Shown here: positions 19,844 to 29,784 of the stretch, piece after piece
How positions within the stretch are numbered: position 1 is the first letter of the stretch
How the letters are laid out: each line of letters starts with the position of its first letter
NCBI RefSeq assembly: GCF_026262505.1
Contig: NC_067208.1
Span: 11,107,962-11,171,961, forward strand
Direction of reading: 5' to 3'
DNA from: Trichomonas vaginalis G3
Taxonomy: Eukaryota > Parabasalia > Trichomonadida > Trichomonadidae
DNA length: 64,000 nt
Program-made: the position numbers and the translations under genes
The notes under the pieces: model-generated
Told to the model about the DNA's origin: nothing
What the model saw: the letters and a program-made list of their open reading frames with translations, nothing else
Database searches by the model: none

Positions 19844-20779
19844 TCATGGAACTTGACTGTCCATTGCATCTGCCATTTGTTGGTCGTCTTCTGATGGTGT
19901 TCTTGAATGATATTCTTCTTCTTCTTCGGGTACAAATTCGTCATCATCAGGTGCGTCTTGTGGTTCATCTTCTTGAGTAGAGTCTTCTTCTTCAACATCA
20001 AAGTCATCTGGTGTATCGAACTGAATGTATGAAAGCCAAATGTTGTATGTGTTTTCCAATTGGCTTTCAAACTTGAGATACATTCCATGCATGAGTGTTA
20101 TTTCAGTTTCAACGTAGAGTTGCTGATGTGGCTTGAAGACATGCATGAGAATTGGTCCTCCAAATTCGTCCTTGAAAAACTTGCAGTAGCAAACATAAAC
20201 TGAGATAGAGTCTCCTTCTTCAATGTCTTCTGCTTGGTTAACGAAATGAATAGCAATTTTGCGTACTTGAATTGTGTTGTTGTCTGAGTAAAATAATGGT
20301 TTGAACTTGGGGTTGAGTGAGCTAAGACATTGCCATTTTGCTGTTTCTTGTCCGTACTCACGTTCTTCTTCGTCATCCTGATATCCGTAACTCTTTAATT
20401 TGAATTCGACCCAAAACTGTTCGACTTTTTTTGCAGCTTTGGGTGGAAGACTTTCAATAAGCTGACATATAGTTCTGTCAAACATTATCTTTGTTATTGT
20501 TGGAAAATAGTTGACAATTGTGTCACCTAATTCGAATGGGTCAGGTGTTTCTTTTTGTAGTTTGGTAAAGTCTGCAAGAACTTTGTTGAGTTGTTCACAA
20601 TATTCTTTGTTAAAAGTTGCAGCAACTCTTTCTTCTGGCTTTGAATTGAAGTATTCTTCAGACAATCTGAGTAGTATTTTGCGTAGTTCAGCGTTGCTGT
20701 GGTTCTTTGTAATACGGAGCTCGTTTGGTATTGTTTTTGGTAGTGAAAGTGGCTTTGGATTGAGCGAATTGCAGGACAA
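19844..20779 (-). CDS. left-end protein of Polinton A with acidic tail (311 aa)
   Basis: This is the first gene inside the left end, transcribed toward the terminus. About 250 ordered residues are followed by a strongly acidic tail (DVEEEDSTQEDEPQDAPDDD). Its middle (DPFELGDTIVNYFP, then a helix with QLIESLPPKAAKKVEQFWVEF) aligns with the gene at 46059-46733 in Polinton B (DPGVLVDMFASYLP, QFIHLFPKNLQKHLQEVKIAEF). The two are therefore homologous but much more diverged than the rest of the elements. The acidic tail suggests a histone- or DNA-mimic-like, or chaperone, role; this is inference. No known domain is identified. Confidence 0.7.
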   Translation of the reverse strand: MSCNSLNPKPLSLPKTIPNELRITKNHSNAELRKILLRLSEEYFNSKPEERVAATFNKEYCEQLNKVLADFTKLQKETPDPFELGDTIVNYFPTITKIMFDRTICQLIESLPPKAAKKVEQFWVEFKLKSYGYQDDEEEREYGQETAKWQCLSSLNPKFKPLFYSDNNTIQVRKIAIHFVNQAEDIEEGDSISVYVCYCKFFKDEFGGPILMHVFKPHQQLYVETEITLMHGMYLKFESQLENTYNIWLSYIQFDTPDDFDVEEEDSTQEDEPQDAPDDDEFVPEEEEEYHSRTPSEDDQQMADAMDSQVP

Positions 20780-20982
20780 ATTTGAATTTGAATTGTCTGT
20801 TCTGCTTGGAGAATGTGTAGATGCTGCAGTTTGATATTGAGGCTCTAAACCTGTGGGTGCTGAAATTTTTGATTTAAAGACACTATGATGACACCAGGCA
20901 AATCTTCCAAGACACCTATCGTCGGGAATCTAACAACCCTAGTGGAGCTGCAGACGGAACAGCTTATAACCCTCAAAGTCAA

Positions 20983-23900
20983 ATGAATTTGAGTTCACTC
21001 AAAAATCAAATAACAGATGTCAAAAAGTCAAACATAGACATACAGAAACAAATAAGTGAAAACGAAAAGAAACTAGAATATGACAGACACACAAAGAAAC
21101 TCAATGAGTTAAACGTAGAGAAAAAGAAGAAAGAAGAACAACTGAAAGAACTAAGTACAGAGGAATATGCGAAAAAAGTGTCAGAAAAAGCAGCAGAAGT
21201 AGCAAAAATGGAACAAGATGTTATAAATTTGAAAAACCATACTACTCAATATAAAGTACTGAAAGATGAAGAGATAAAACAAAAAGCCATGAAGACATAT
21301 ATGGATAGCGATGAGTATAAAAAAGAAGTTGAAGCAAATGTAAAGGCAGAAAAACTTTTACAGTTGCAAAACCAAACCGTACAGTATGAAAACTTAGCAC
21401 AAGAAAGTAAAAATAACGACGCAGCCATGCAAAAGGCAATGAAAAGCGCAGAATATATAAAAGCTAATAATGACTGGTTAGATGCCCAAGCCAACGCCAA
21501 AGCAGCCCAACTTATATGGTCAATAAGGACAAAAATACAAGCGGATGAAGACAGTTCAAATGAAGCTTTAATGAATGCTGACTTTAAGAATGCCTTCGAA
21601 GCTCTTCATAGTAAGGTGAAACAAGTGAACGATTTCTCATCTGGAAAGAAACTGAAGTCTGAAGGTTTCGACAAAGAGTTAAGAGAAGTAGCACAAAATA
21701 TGACGAAAATAACAGATGCAGCAACGAGACAGGCAGTTCAAAGTGCCTATGACGCCGTTAGAGCAGCTGTTGTGGAAAGTCAAGAAAAAGAGTTACAACA
21801 GACCAAAACAGACCTAGTAAATGCTTTCTTAAAAACGAAAAGTCAGGTAGGACATTATGCTGCAGATGGAACATATGTGCCAGCTGGTGGAACTTATATA
21901 CCACCAAACCCTCCAAGAGAAGCACCTGCACCAGGACTACCTAAAACATTTACATCGTCACATGGACACAGACACAGGCATGCACCAAAACCAACACAAC
22001 AACCAACAGTTCAAAATCCAGCACCACAACAACAACCAACACCACAACAACAACCAACAGTTCAAAACCCTGCACAGCAATAACAACCAAAACCAACAGT
22101 TCAAAATCCAGCACAGCAACCAACAGTTCAAAATCCAGCACAGCAACAACAACCAAAACCAACAGTTCAAAATCCAGCACAGCAACCAACAGTTCAAAAC
22201 CCTGCACCTGCACAACAACAACAACCAGCACAACAACCAACAGTTCAAAACCCTGCACAACAACAACCACAAACAGAGCAAGGACATAAAAGAAGTAGAG
22301 AAAAAGGAAACCAAGAATTCTTAAAAATGCTTAAGGAAAATTATGGTTACCCAGATACTCTTGACTTTAGTGACAGATATAAAGAAGCTATTAGAAAGTT
22401 CAAGGAAGGAAATACTGACCCGAACCTATTTAGCTTTATGGTTCAGCATCAAATCGGATATAATCTCAAACCTGGAAAATACAAGCTCGCAAAGGGATAT
22501 GATTTAATAGCATATCATCCAAATGACATGGATGAATTTACTCCGAGATATTTGATGTCAGAGATAAATGATAATTCAACTATCTTCATGAAACGCGTAA
22601 AAAATAGAGACGGAACGAAAGAAGAAAGGGTTATGAATGCGGATGACTTAGAAAGGGAATTTGTTAAAAACGGTCTCGGAATATATGAAATGCCAGCAGA
22701 TGAGGTACAAGAAACTCCACAGGAAGAAGTTCAGATACAACCAGACATGGAAGAAATAGTTCAGCAACAACAGCTAGAAGAGCCTGAAGGAAACGAACAA
22801 GTCCCTCCTTTGGAAACTAACTTCACAGAACTAGATGAAGATTTGGAACAGCCGAAAAATCTTGACCCTCAACAAGTGTATGAGGAGAATATGGAATCTT
22901 TCCAAGAGTCTAAGAAAAATTCGGCTGACATAGTAGAAGGATATCGAAAAATGTTCACCGACATACAAAAGACTCCAACATGAGATGAAAATATTCAGCA
23001 TAGAATGGAAGTACTGAAAGAAAATGTATGCAAATACAATAATCCTTTTTACTTACGACCATATAACGTTCAATCTTTGGCTGAACTCGGTGAAAATAAA
23101 AGGTTAAATTTCAACAAAACATATAGAAATGAAACATTGTTTAAAGTTCATTCAGAACCTAACCAATATGGAAACAAACCTACTTTTGTTTCTGCAGACT
23201 ATGGAACTACAATGAGATGGGGTCATAAAGCTAATCCGGATAGGTGGTTCATAAACTTACAACCTCAATTCCAAGAAGTTGTAGACGCAATGGAAGTGAA
23301 TGGTGAACCAGATATAGCTGGTATTTTCAGCGCGGCTTTAATGCCATTGAAAGATATGAAACATGCAGATATTTTGGACCAGTATGAAATGAACATGGCT
23401 GATGGAAATATAACACCTGACGTTCTAGAACATTTATCTCAAAGAACTACACAGAACCATAGAGATGGTATATTTGGTGAAGAGTTTAGAAAGAGAGTTA
23501 GGGAGAGAGAAGGAAGAGAACCTATTGTACATGACCTTGCAAACGAAAGTTTGCAAAATGTCATAAAAAACTTACTTTGCAGACAATGAAATGAGAAGGG
23601 ATGAATATTTAAGAAAACTCAAATGGACAGTACCAAATGAAATGTTAGTATTGAAAAACATGTTCCATGACAAAATAAAACCAACTACAGAAATAAATGA
23701 CGCAAGACTGAAACGTTGGGTAAAAGCTTTCCCATTCACAAAAGATATTATTGGTAACATGGAAAGAAAACCAGAATGGCTACAAAAACATATATTTGGA
23801 AATGAGCTTATTCCATATGGATAAGCTCTGTTTGAAGAGCTTGAACCGGAAACTCAGGAAAGAGTCATGCAAACAATAAGCGAAGACTCAAATACAAACT

Positions 23901-24214
23901 ATGACAAAATCTTTCTAGGATATAGGTTACCTGAGATGGGCGACCAGAGCCCAAAGGCAAAAAGGACATGGGAAATTTACAACATACTAGGTGAACATGA
24001 GGCAAAGATGCTACAACTTGAAGCAGAGGGCAAGTTACCAAAAGCGACACCAAAGAAGAAGAGAAGAGTAGAACAAAGTGAAAGTAGTGAAGAAGTAATT
24101 TCATCTAGTGAAAGTAGTGGCAATGAAGGAAAAAGAAGAGTTAAAGATTCAGTTAAAAAGTCAGCCAGGAAGAAAGTAAAGCTTGGTCCGAATGGGTTCT
24201 ATTATGACACATAA
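20983..24214 (+). pseudogene. large coiled-coil structural gene block of Polinton A (fossil)
   Basis: This block is readable as several frames on one strand. The first (20983-22083) is a long Glu/Lys/Gln-rich coiled coil. It ends in a Gly/Pro/His-rich segment and tandem PTVQNPAQQ-type repeats encoded by a roughly 27-bp DNA repeat (21990-22265). Then come an ordered segment (22327-22983, GYPDTLDFSDRYKE onward), a segment around 23005-23589 with NNPFYLRPYNVQSLAEL, and a basic, Ser-rich C-terminal part (PKKKRRV, then SESSEE and SSESSGNE). PKKKRRV resembles a nuclear localisation signal. The size, coiled coil and position before the capsid gene suggest a virion or core protein. The block is broken. 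Polinton B carries the same block, interrupted by the hAT element. Confidence 0.65.
21990..22265 (+). repeat. tandem Pro-Gln repeat (about 27-bp unit) in Polinton A
   Basis: Repeated CAACCAACAGTTCAAAAYCC units encode PTVQNPA blocks separated by Gln runs. Polinton B has fewer units at the matching place (about 52470-52610), so the array varies in length between copies. Confidence 0.8.
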
Positions 24215-24246
24215 ATCCAACTATTCTATATTTTTACCCATATGAA

Positions 24247-25852
24247 ATGTACGCCGCTCAGAATATAACGCCAACAGTTTTGGATGCCATGAACGGAAAT
24301 GTTTCCGAATGGTATAACGAATGCGACAATGCCATTAGAAGGTCAGAAATAGTTCCTGGAACTTACGAATATACAACTGCTGTTTCTTATGGAAATGTAG
24401 GTGAGTTTGGAGAAGGTTCTTCAACAACAGTAGATATTGCTTGCGACAGGTTTCACATTATTTCTATTGACAACTCATTCTTATACGTGGAACAAGACAT
24501 TGAAATAAAACCTTCTGCCAAGTTGTCTGACAAGAAAGGTTGCAATGGAATTTTCTATGTCGGATACCAATATGCTCCAGAAGTTTTCATGGGATATAAG
24601 ATATATTCTAACTCTGACTTAGTTCAAACAGTAACATGGGCAAACTATGAATGGTTCGCTTTGAGAAACTCAGTACAACCACAAGCTAGAGAACAAACAG
24701 ACCAGTATTAAAATATTGAGAAAATAAGAAGACTTGACCCTAACGTTCCAGGAGTTTATGTTAACCTTTCTGGTTCAGATGGAAATGCTGCCACTAAAGT
24801 AAAACTGAAACTTAGAGTTCCTTTGTCATCTTTCCTCATCTTCAGGTTTTTAAGATACTTGCCAAACTGGGCAGGAAAAATTTCTATCGAACTTACTCCA
24901 AGCAAAAATAACTTAGTCATTGCACCAACACAAGACCCATTCACCATTACAGACGTAAAGGGAGCAAATAAAACATCATTCGCCGAATTTTGCAAAGACA
25001 AAGTTGACTTAGACTTTGGTTTCTCAAACTTCAACAATGAAGTAAACTATTATTTCAATGCTGCTGGAGATGCTTGGGACCCAGTTAAGTTCACATGCGA
25101 AAAGTTTGAATGCAAGAGAATAGAAAGCAGACTTGCAGTCTATATGTTGGACCCAGATATTTCAAATGCTTTAGCTGCCAAATATATTGCAGTTCCACTT
25201 ATGTTCCCTATACACCAAATATCTGTCAAAGACTTTGCAGGTGAAGTTGGAAACCAAAGTGCTGACCCAGGTGCAAGAACAGATATTGCTTTAACAACTG
25301 CAATGAAACATGCAGATACTATGTTTGTACTGTTCAGACGAACTATAAATGACTATTCTTGTTTCTACAACCCTGGTATTAAATATCATATAAACATAGA
25401 TGGCAAATATTATCCAAGAGAAGAATATTCTACAGTTGAAGATAAGGTCATACAACTTGACATTAGATGCTATGAACTTTAACAACAACTTCACAACAAC
25501 TATTAACCCTGAAATGCAAAGTTCTATTATGCCATATGTGAAAGTATGGACTCATACAGGAGGTCAAAAAACTCAATATACAAATGGAGACCGTTCAAAC
25601 TTTTGGCTTGGCATTCCATTTGCTGACTCAGAAGACTTTATGGGTGGTATTTCAACTGTTGGTACTGTACAAATACAATATACTGGTGACAGAGACGGTC
25701 CAGATGAACTGAGAGCAAAGAAGTTTACAAAACCAATAGCACTTTTCACGGAAGATGCTCTTTTGAAGATTCGTTCGATGAAACCTGCTGGGGCTCCTCA
25801 GATTGGCATAACGACAGCTTCCATCGAGCAGATTTTGGCAGCAGGTCAGTAA
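24247..25852 (+). pseudogene. major capsid protein (double jelly-roll type), Polinton A (fossil)
   Basis: This is the gene block for the Polinton major capsid protein, which forms the pseudo-hexameric capsomers of the virion. The leader TATTTTTACCCATATGAA precedes the ATG. The sequence has the usual beta-rich make-up. The early segment (NITPTVLDAMNGNVSEWY) is followed by strands, then FLRYLPNWAGKISIEL, a common capsid loop-strand element, and a second half with LDPDISNALAAKYIAVP and, near the end, NFWLGIPFADSEDFMGGIS. The total span of about 1.6 kb fits a roughly 500-residue double jelly-roll protein. Position after the coiled-coil gene and before the penton candidate matches Polinton order. 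The gene is broken. Assignment is by overall pattern, not a profile search. Confidence 0.75.
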
Positions 25853-26165
25853 GTTGTTCTTGAACTGACTTCTCACCATCGTAAATAGTTATGACACCTG
25901 TTTTGACATAATACTGTATTATAAACTTACCTTTAGAAATATCGGTCAGTTTTGTTGTTATATTTTTGTCTGCTTCAAGAACTTTCACCATTTCGGTTAT
26001 ACCAACTTTCTTTGCTTTATGAAAATATTTTGGTTCAGCAAATATTGCTATTCTATAACATTTACCATTGTTTGTATAAATAACTATTCTGTCAATGTAT
26101 TTGTATTGTTTGTGTGTGTAAACTTTGTTTTGCTTCAATTCAAAGAGATATCCGAATACGTCCAT
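25746..26165 (-). CDS. small basic protein antiparallel to the capsid gene (139 aa)
   Basis: This is a minus-strand frame whose end overlaps the 3' end of the capsid gene and whose start faces the next plus-strand gene across an 18-base divergent spacer. It is beta-rich and basic (YTHKQYKYIDRIVIYTNNGK, HKAKKVGITEMVKVL). The homologous frame in Polinton B (56078-56497) is open over the same length, with many of the differences conservative, which supports a real gene. The function is unknown. Confidence 0.65.
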   Translation of the reverse strand: MDVFGYLFELKQNKVYTHKQYKYIDRIVIYTNNGKCYRIAIFAEPKYFHKAKKVGITEMVKVLEADKNITTKLTDISKGKFIIQYYVKTGVITIYDGEKSVQEQLTDLLPKSARWKLSLCQSEEPQQVSSNESSKEHLP

Positions 26166-26183
26166 CTTTTTATTCTAAGTAAA

Positions 26184-26765
26184 ATGTCATTTCCGAAAAA
26201 TAGAAGCGTAAGTGTTTCAAAAGGTTTAATGGCGGTGGCAGATGTGAAGTTAAATTCACCAACTCAAACAAACAGTCAAAGTGTTATTGTCAATGTCAAA
26301 GACAGAGATGTTGAAGTGGGGAAACCATACGAAGACGAAGATGGTATAACAATTGTTCCTGTAAAAGAACAACCAACATATCCTGAAGTTAACAGAGACT
26401 TAAGTTCTGTTGCAGATATTCGAAACGACTACCAACAACTGAAAGACAAACTTCAAACTCAGGAGAAGATTTGTCAAGCTTTAGGTATAATGTTAAACTT
26501 GGTCGAACACAACCCTGTAAAAGTGAACTCATATGTCATTGCACCTCATGAAGTTTTGAAAGAACTATTGAAACTTTTGACAGAGGCAGACAATATAAAC
26601 ATCAAAGAAATAGAACCCGACATTAGTTGCTGTGGTGTTTCATATAATGTCATTGACAAGATATACGTTATGAAAGGAGGTGAAACGTTGAACTTAAAAT
26701 ATAGTTTCCCAGACGTTATAAAAATATTTGACGACCACAACATTTCATTAAAATTTATTTGCTAA
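26184..26765 (+). CDS. unknown protein (193 aa) between capsid and penton genes
   Basis: I start at MSFPKNRSVSVSKGL, because the leader ATTCTAAGTAAA abuts that ATG, as GCTAAGTAAA does for the next gene; the longer upstream frame overlaps the minus-strand gene. The N-terminus is Ser/Lys-rich and probably flexible, the middle is charged and helical (DIRNDYQQLKDKLQTQEKI), and the C-terminal half has IKEIEPDISCCGVSYNVIDKI. It ends five bases before the next ATG. A virion-associated role is likely from position only. Confidence 0.6.
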   Translation: MSFPKNRSVSVSKGLMAVADVKLNSPTQTNSQSVIVNVKDRDVEVGKPYEDEDGITIVPVKEQPTYPEVNRDLSSVADIRNDYQQLKDKLQTQEKICQALGIMLNLVEHNPVKVNSYVIAPHEVLKELLKLLTEADNINIKEIEPDISCCGVSYNVIDKIYVMKGGETLNLKYSFPDVIKIFDDHNISLKFIC

Positions 26766-26769
26766 GTAA

Positions 26770-27567
26770 ATGGCAGAAGACATAATGGTTTATACTATTA
26801 CGACTAAAAACCCTGAGTCATATAATTCTATAACAACAAACTTACAAAGTCCTCAAGGACAATATTGTAAACTAACCTTAAACACAATGACGACTAAAGC
26901 CTGTTTTGCTCTTTTGACACCAGAAGACTTTATTGTTGTGAATGGTAAAAAATACTCCTTTGAAGATACTTACTCAGATATACCACCAACAGGTTTTGTT
27001 GACTTATTTAATACTTTAAGTACGGGTGTAACATGTGCTGCAACTAGAGCAGGTTTCATTATGTTTGGATGTCCGACTGAGTTTACTATTAATGATATGA
27101 GCTATAATACAAAACTTATTTCTGGTTTTTACTACCAACAGTTTCCTATAACAGGAAAAGGTGTCATACAAGGAATGTCTATTCCATTGACATTAAGCAC
27201 ACCAATCTTATATATTGTTTCAAACTTAGGCTCAAAGTGTTATTCGAATGTCGACAGAAACTATTATGACCAAAAGATACTTATGCGTATAAACAATACT
27301 TTCTCTGCTGGTTTGCCTATTGTTCATTCGAATGCAGAATTTTCAACCTTAGTGAACTCAAACACTTTGGCAAGTATAACGTTGACATTAGTTGACGCAA
27401 ACTTTGTTCCTGTAAAACTTTTATGTCCTATGTATTTGTCAATGACGGCAGAAAGTTTCGAATTGGAAGATGCAACTGGTGAAAGTATTGTATTACAAGA
27501 ACAACTTCAACAACAAATAGCTCAAGAACAACAAATGCAACAAATGCAACAACAAAGTCAAGAATAA
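26770..27567 (+). CDS. penton-like minor capsid protein candidate (265 aa)
   Basis: This is an ordered, beta-rich protein with alternating hydrophobic strands (YCKLTLNTMTTKACFALLTP, GKGVIQGMSIPLTLSTPILY) and a Gln-rich tail (EQLQQQIAQEQQMQQMQQQ). Size and position just after the capsid gene match the single jelly-roll penton protein of Polintons. No decisive motif can be checked by eye. The 282-residue protein at 40770-41618 is another structural candidate. The leader GCTAAGTAAATGG is shared in type with the preceding gene. Confidence 0.5.
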   Translation: MAEDIMVYTITTKNPESYNSITTNLQSPQGQYCKLTLNTMTTKACFALLTPEDFIVVNGKKYSFEDTYSDIPPTGFVDLFNTLSTGVTCAATRAGFIMFGCPTEFTINDMSYNTKLISGFYYQQFPITGKGVIQGMSIPLTLSTPILYIVSNLGSKCYSNVDRNYYDQKILMRINNTFSAGLPIVHSNAEFSTLVNSNTLASITLTLVDANFVPVKLLCPMYLSMTAESFELEDATGESIVLQEQLQQQIAQEQQMQQMQQQSQE

Positions 27568-27595
27568 AAAAAATATTTTTTTTATTTTTATAAAA

Positions 27596-28831
27596 ATGTA
27601 CAGAATAGATGTTTCAGATTTTTATGACTTCCAAGCATTCAGAAATATGTGTCCATTTCGAGACTATAACAAAGCAGTCGAGAATTTGAAACGTTTAGTC
27701 ATTTATGTCGACTCTGCCCCAGAATGTTATGTTATGAAAGAATGGGATGTAGTCTTTAACAAACCTAAAGCGACAATAGTTTCAGAACAAGAATGTAGAC
27801 AGAAACTTAAGAAAATAAAAGTCGTACAAGTTGGTATGAAGATGTTAGATGCTTGGGATATCTTATTGTCAAAGTTAGAAGATTTTTCAGTTCGTGGTAT
27901 AAAGTTCTATACACCTTCTCCAAACTTCTATTCTATCTTCACTGGATATAAATATGAACAAGTAGAATGGAAAGAAAATATTATAGAAGCTTGGTTAGAC
28001 CATGTCAAAGAAATTATATGCAATGGAAACGAAAAAGTTTATGAGTATATCTTATGTTGGTTTGCAAACATCTTACAACATCCAAGTGCTAAGAATGAAA
28101 CTGCTCTCATTATAATTGGAAAACAAGGAACAGGTAAGAACACTTTCTTTACAGATATCTTATGCAAACTGTTAGAAGGTTATTCGAATCCGAATATGAT
28201 AAACTTAGAAAACATCTGTGGTAAATTTAACTCTTCAATTGAGAATATGAAACTTATAGTATGTAACGAACTTCAAAGTATAGATACAACAAAAGTTTTA
28301 AACTCAGATGCTTTGAAGAGTCTTATAATAGACAAAGTTGGAGTTGTTGAAAGAAAGTATAAAGACTCAAGAGTTTGTGAGAATGTTGCAAACTTCATTA
28401 TGGTTTCAAACAATGCTGTTCCGATGAAGTTAGAAAGTTCTGACAGAAGATATGTAGTTGTCAGAACGTCAGATTCTCATATGCAAGATACTGAATATTT
28501 TGACGCTTTGTCAGAATGTTTGACATCTGACTTTTACAACTACTTGTTCTCATATTTCATGACATTAGATATTTCAAAGTTCAACCCAAGACAAATTCCA
28601 CATACCGAAGAGAGACAAACATTGTTAGAAGCAAACAAGAGTGTTTATGAACTGTTCGTAGATGAAACTGACTTTGTGTCATTAGATGAAAGGTCTTTAT
28701 ATGATGAATATAAACAATATTGTCAAGAATATGGTTATATGCCAGCGTCTAAACGAACATTCTTGGCAAATGTCAAAAGTCTTTTAGATGTTCAGAATGG
28801 TGTATATACAAAGAAAAAATTTTCTGATTAA
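27596..28831 (+). CDS. SF3 helicase (D5-like), Polinton A (411 aa)
   Basis: This is a replicative superfamily 3 helicase. Walker A is IGKQGTGKNTFF (about residues 177-188), the Walker B-like strand is MKLIVCNELQS (about 217-227) and the sensor segment is ANFIMVSNN (about 263-271), followed by the usual SDRRYVVVR arginine-containing strand. The preceding helical domain (AWDILLSKLEDF to EYILCWFANILQHP) matches the D5-N type. It is homologous to the C-terminal half of the element C protein at 15847-17949 but lacks that protein's primase domain. The leader AAAAATATTTTTTTTATTTTTATAAAA precedes the ATG. The copy in Polinton B spans 57904-59138. Confidence 0.92.
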   Translation: MYRIDVSDFYDFQAFRNMCPFRDYNKAVENLKRLVIYVDSAPECYVMKEWDVVFNKPKATIVSEQECRQKLKKIKVVQVGMKMLDAWDILLSKLEDFSVRGIKFYTPSPNFYSIFTGYKYEQVEWKENIIEAWLDHVKEIICNGNEKVYEYILCWFANILQHPSAKNETALIIIGKQGTGKNTFFTDILCKLLEGYSNPNMINLENICGKFNSSIENMKLIVCNELQSIDTTKVLNSDALKSLIIDKVGVVERKYKDSRVCENVANFIMVSNNAVPMKLESSDRRYVVVRTSDSHMQDTEYFDALSECLTSDFYNYLFSYFMTLDISKFNPRQIPHTEERQTLLEANKSVYELFVDETDFVSLDERSLYDEYKQYCQEYGYMPASKRTFLANVKSLLDVQNGVYTKKKFSD

Positions 28832-28868
28832 ATTTTTAAAAAAAATATTTTTTTATTCTGAAGAAAAG

Positions 28869-29288
28869 ATGGCAAAATTCATCTCAGTAAATAAGTATAT
28901 GTCAGGACTTAAAGAAGAACTAGAACCATTCACATATTTGAATGTTTACTTCTACCATTTTGAAAAGTCTTCATTCAGCAAAGTTTGGAACATCGAACCA
29001 GTTAAGTTTGCTATTGTGACTAAAAATGGTGCGAAATTTGAAGACTTAGACATAGAAGGTTTGTTAACAGTCAAAGAAAGTTTTGACAGAAGGTTCTCAA
29101 ACCTTAAAGAAGGCAAAGCATACAAACTTGTTATACCTTATGAACCAAAGAAGACAGACGACTATGAATATTATGAGTCTAAAGTTGTAGAAGTTCAAGG
29201 TAAATTGGGTAAAAAGATTTTAGAGTCTAAGCCAGTGTTTACTCCTAAAGAGGAAGAGAACATTGACATTGACCCAGAAATGTTCTAA
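28869..29288 (+). CDS. small conserved element protein (139 aa)
   Basis: I start at MAKFISVNKYM, directly after the T-rich leader ATTTTTTTATTCTGAAGAAAAG; the same leader is conserved in Polinton B. It is acidic and beta-rich in the centre (YLNVYFYHFEKSSFSKVW, KFAIVTKNG), with an acidic C-terminus (EEENIDIDPEMF). It lies directly after the helicase, and an acidic tip with a small beta domain is what phage-type single-stranded DNA-binding proteins look like. That is a suggestion only. Confidence 0.6.
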   Translation: MAKFISVNKYMSGLKEELEPFTYLNVYFYHFEKSSFSKVWNIEPVKFAIVTKNGAKFEDLDIEGLLTVKESFDRRFSNLKEGKAYKLVIPYEPKKTDDYEYYESKVVEVQGKLGKKILESKPVFTPKEEENIDIDPEMF

Positions 29289-29304
29289 AAATAAAATTTT
29301 ATTT

Positions 29305-29748
29305 TTACATGTCAAATTTCTTTTTTTCTGGCTCTGGTTCAGGTTCTTTCTTCTCTTCTTCTACTTTCTTTTCTCTCTTCTTCTTTTCTGGTGGAGTTAT
29401 GTCAAATTTTGCGCAACCATATTTATGTAAAAGTTCTATGTCCTTTAATAGCTCTTCTATTCTGTTTTCTATTTCATCTTGAAGAAAAGCGCATGTGTCT
29501 TCTTTGCATTCTAAGAACTTTTGTTGGACTTCATCTTTCCAATCGGCGTCATCTCTGTCAACAAGTCTGTCATTGACAAATTTTAAGACTGCTCTTTGTA
29601 ATGTTTTATGGTTCTTGTCATATTCCCAGAAACAGAACTTTAGAACAAATTCACCTTTCTTGTTTACACTATGTAAGATTTTATGGTCGACAGATGTTTT
29701 GCTGTCAAAAAGTTTGTCTCGAATATAGATAGCGAAATCGCTAGACAT
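29305..29748 (-). CDS. charged protein convergent with the helicase operon (147 aa)
   Basis: This minus-strand frame starts MSSDFAIYIRDKLFD. The first 100 residues are helical and charged; the tail is an alternating Lys/Glu/Pro segment (EKKKREKKVEEEKKEPEPEP). Its start faces the packaging ATPase gene across an AT-rich divergent spacer (29749-29784). It is homologous to a block at 59612-60068 in Polinton B. The function is unknown. Confidence 0.6.
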   Translation of the reverse strand: MSSDFAIYIRDKLFDSKTSVDHKILHSVNKKGEFVLKFCFWEYDKNHKTLQRAVLKFVNDRLVDRDDADWKDEVQQKFLECKEDTCAFLQDEIENRIEELLKDIELLHKYGCAKFDITPPEKKKREKKVEEEKKEPEPEPEKKKFDM

Positions 29749-29784
29749 TTTTTAAAAGATAAAAATTTTAATTTTTCTAAAAAT

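Noticed and set aside
21950-22314. Val/Leu- and Cys/Trp-rich minus-strand frames (also 52427-52659)
   Set aside because: They are antisense reads of the PTVQNPA repeat and have no independent support.
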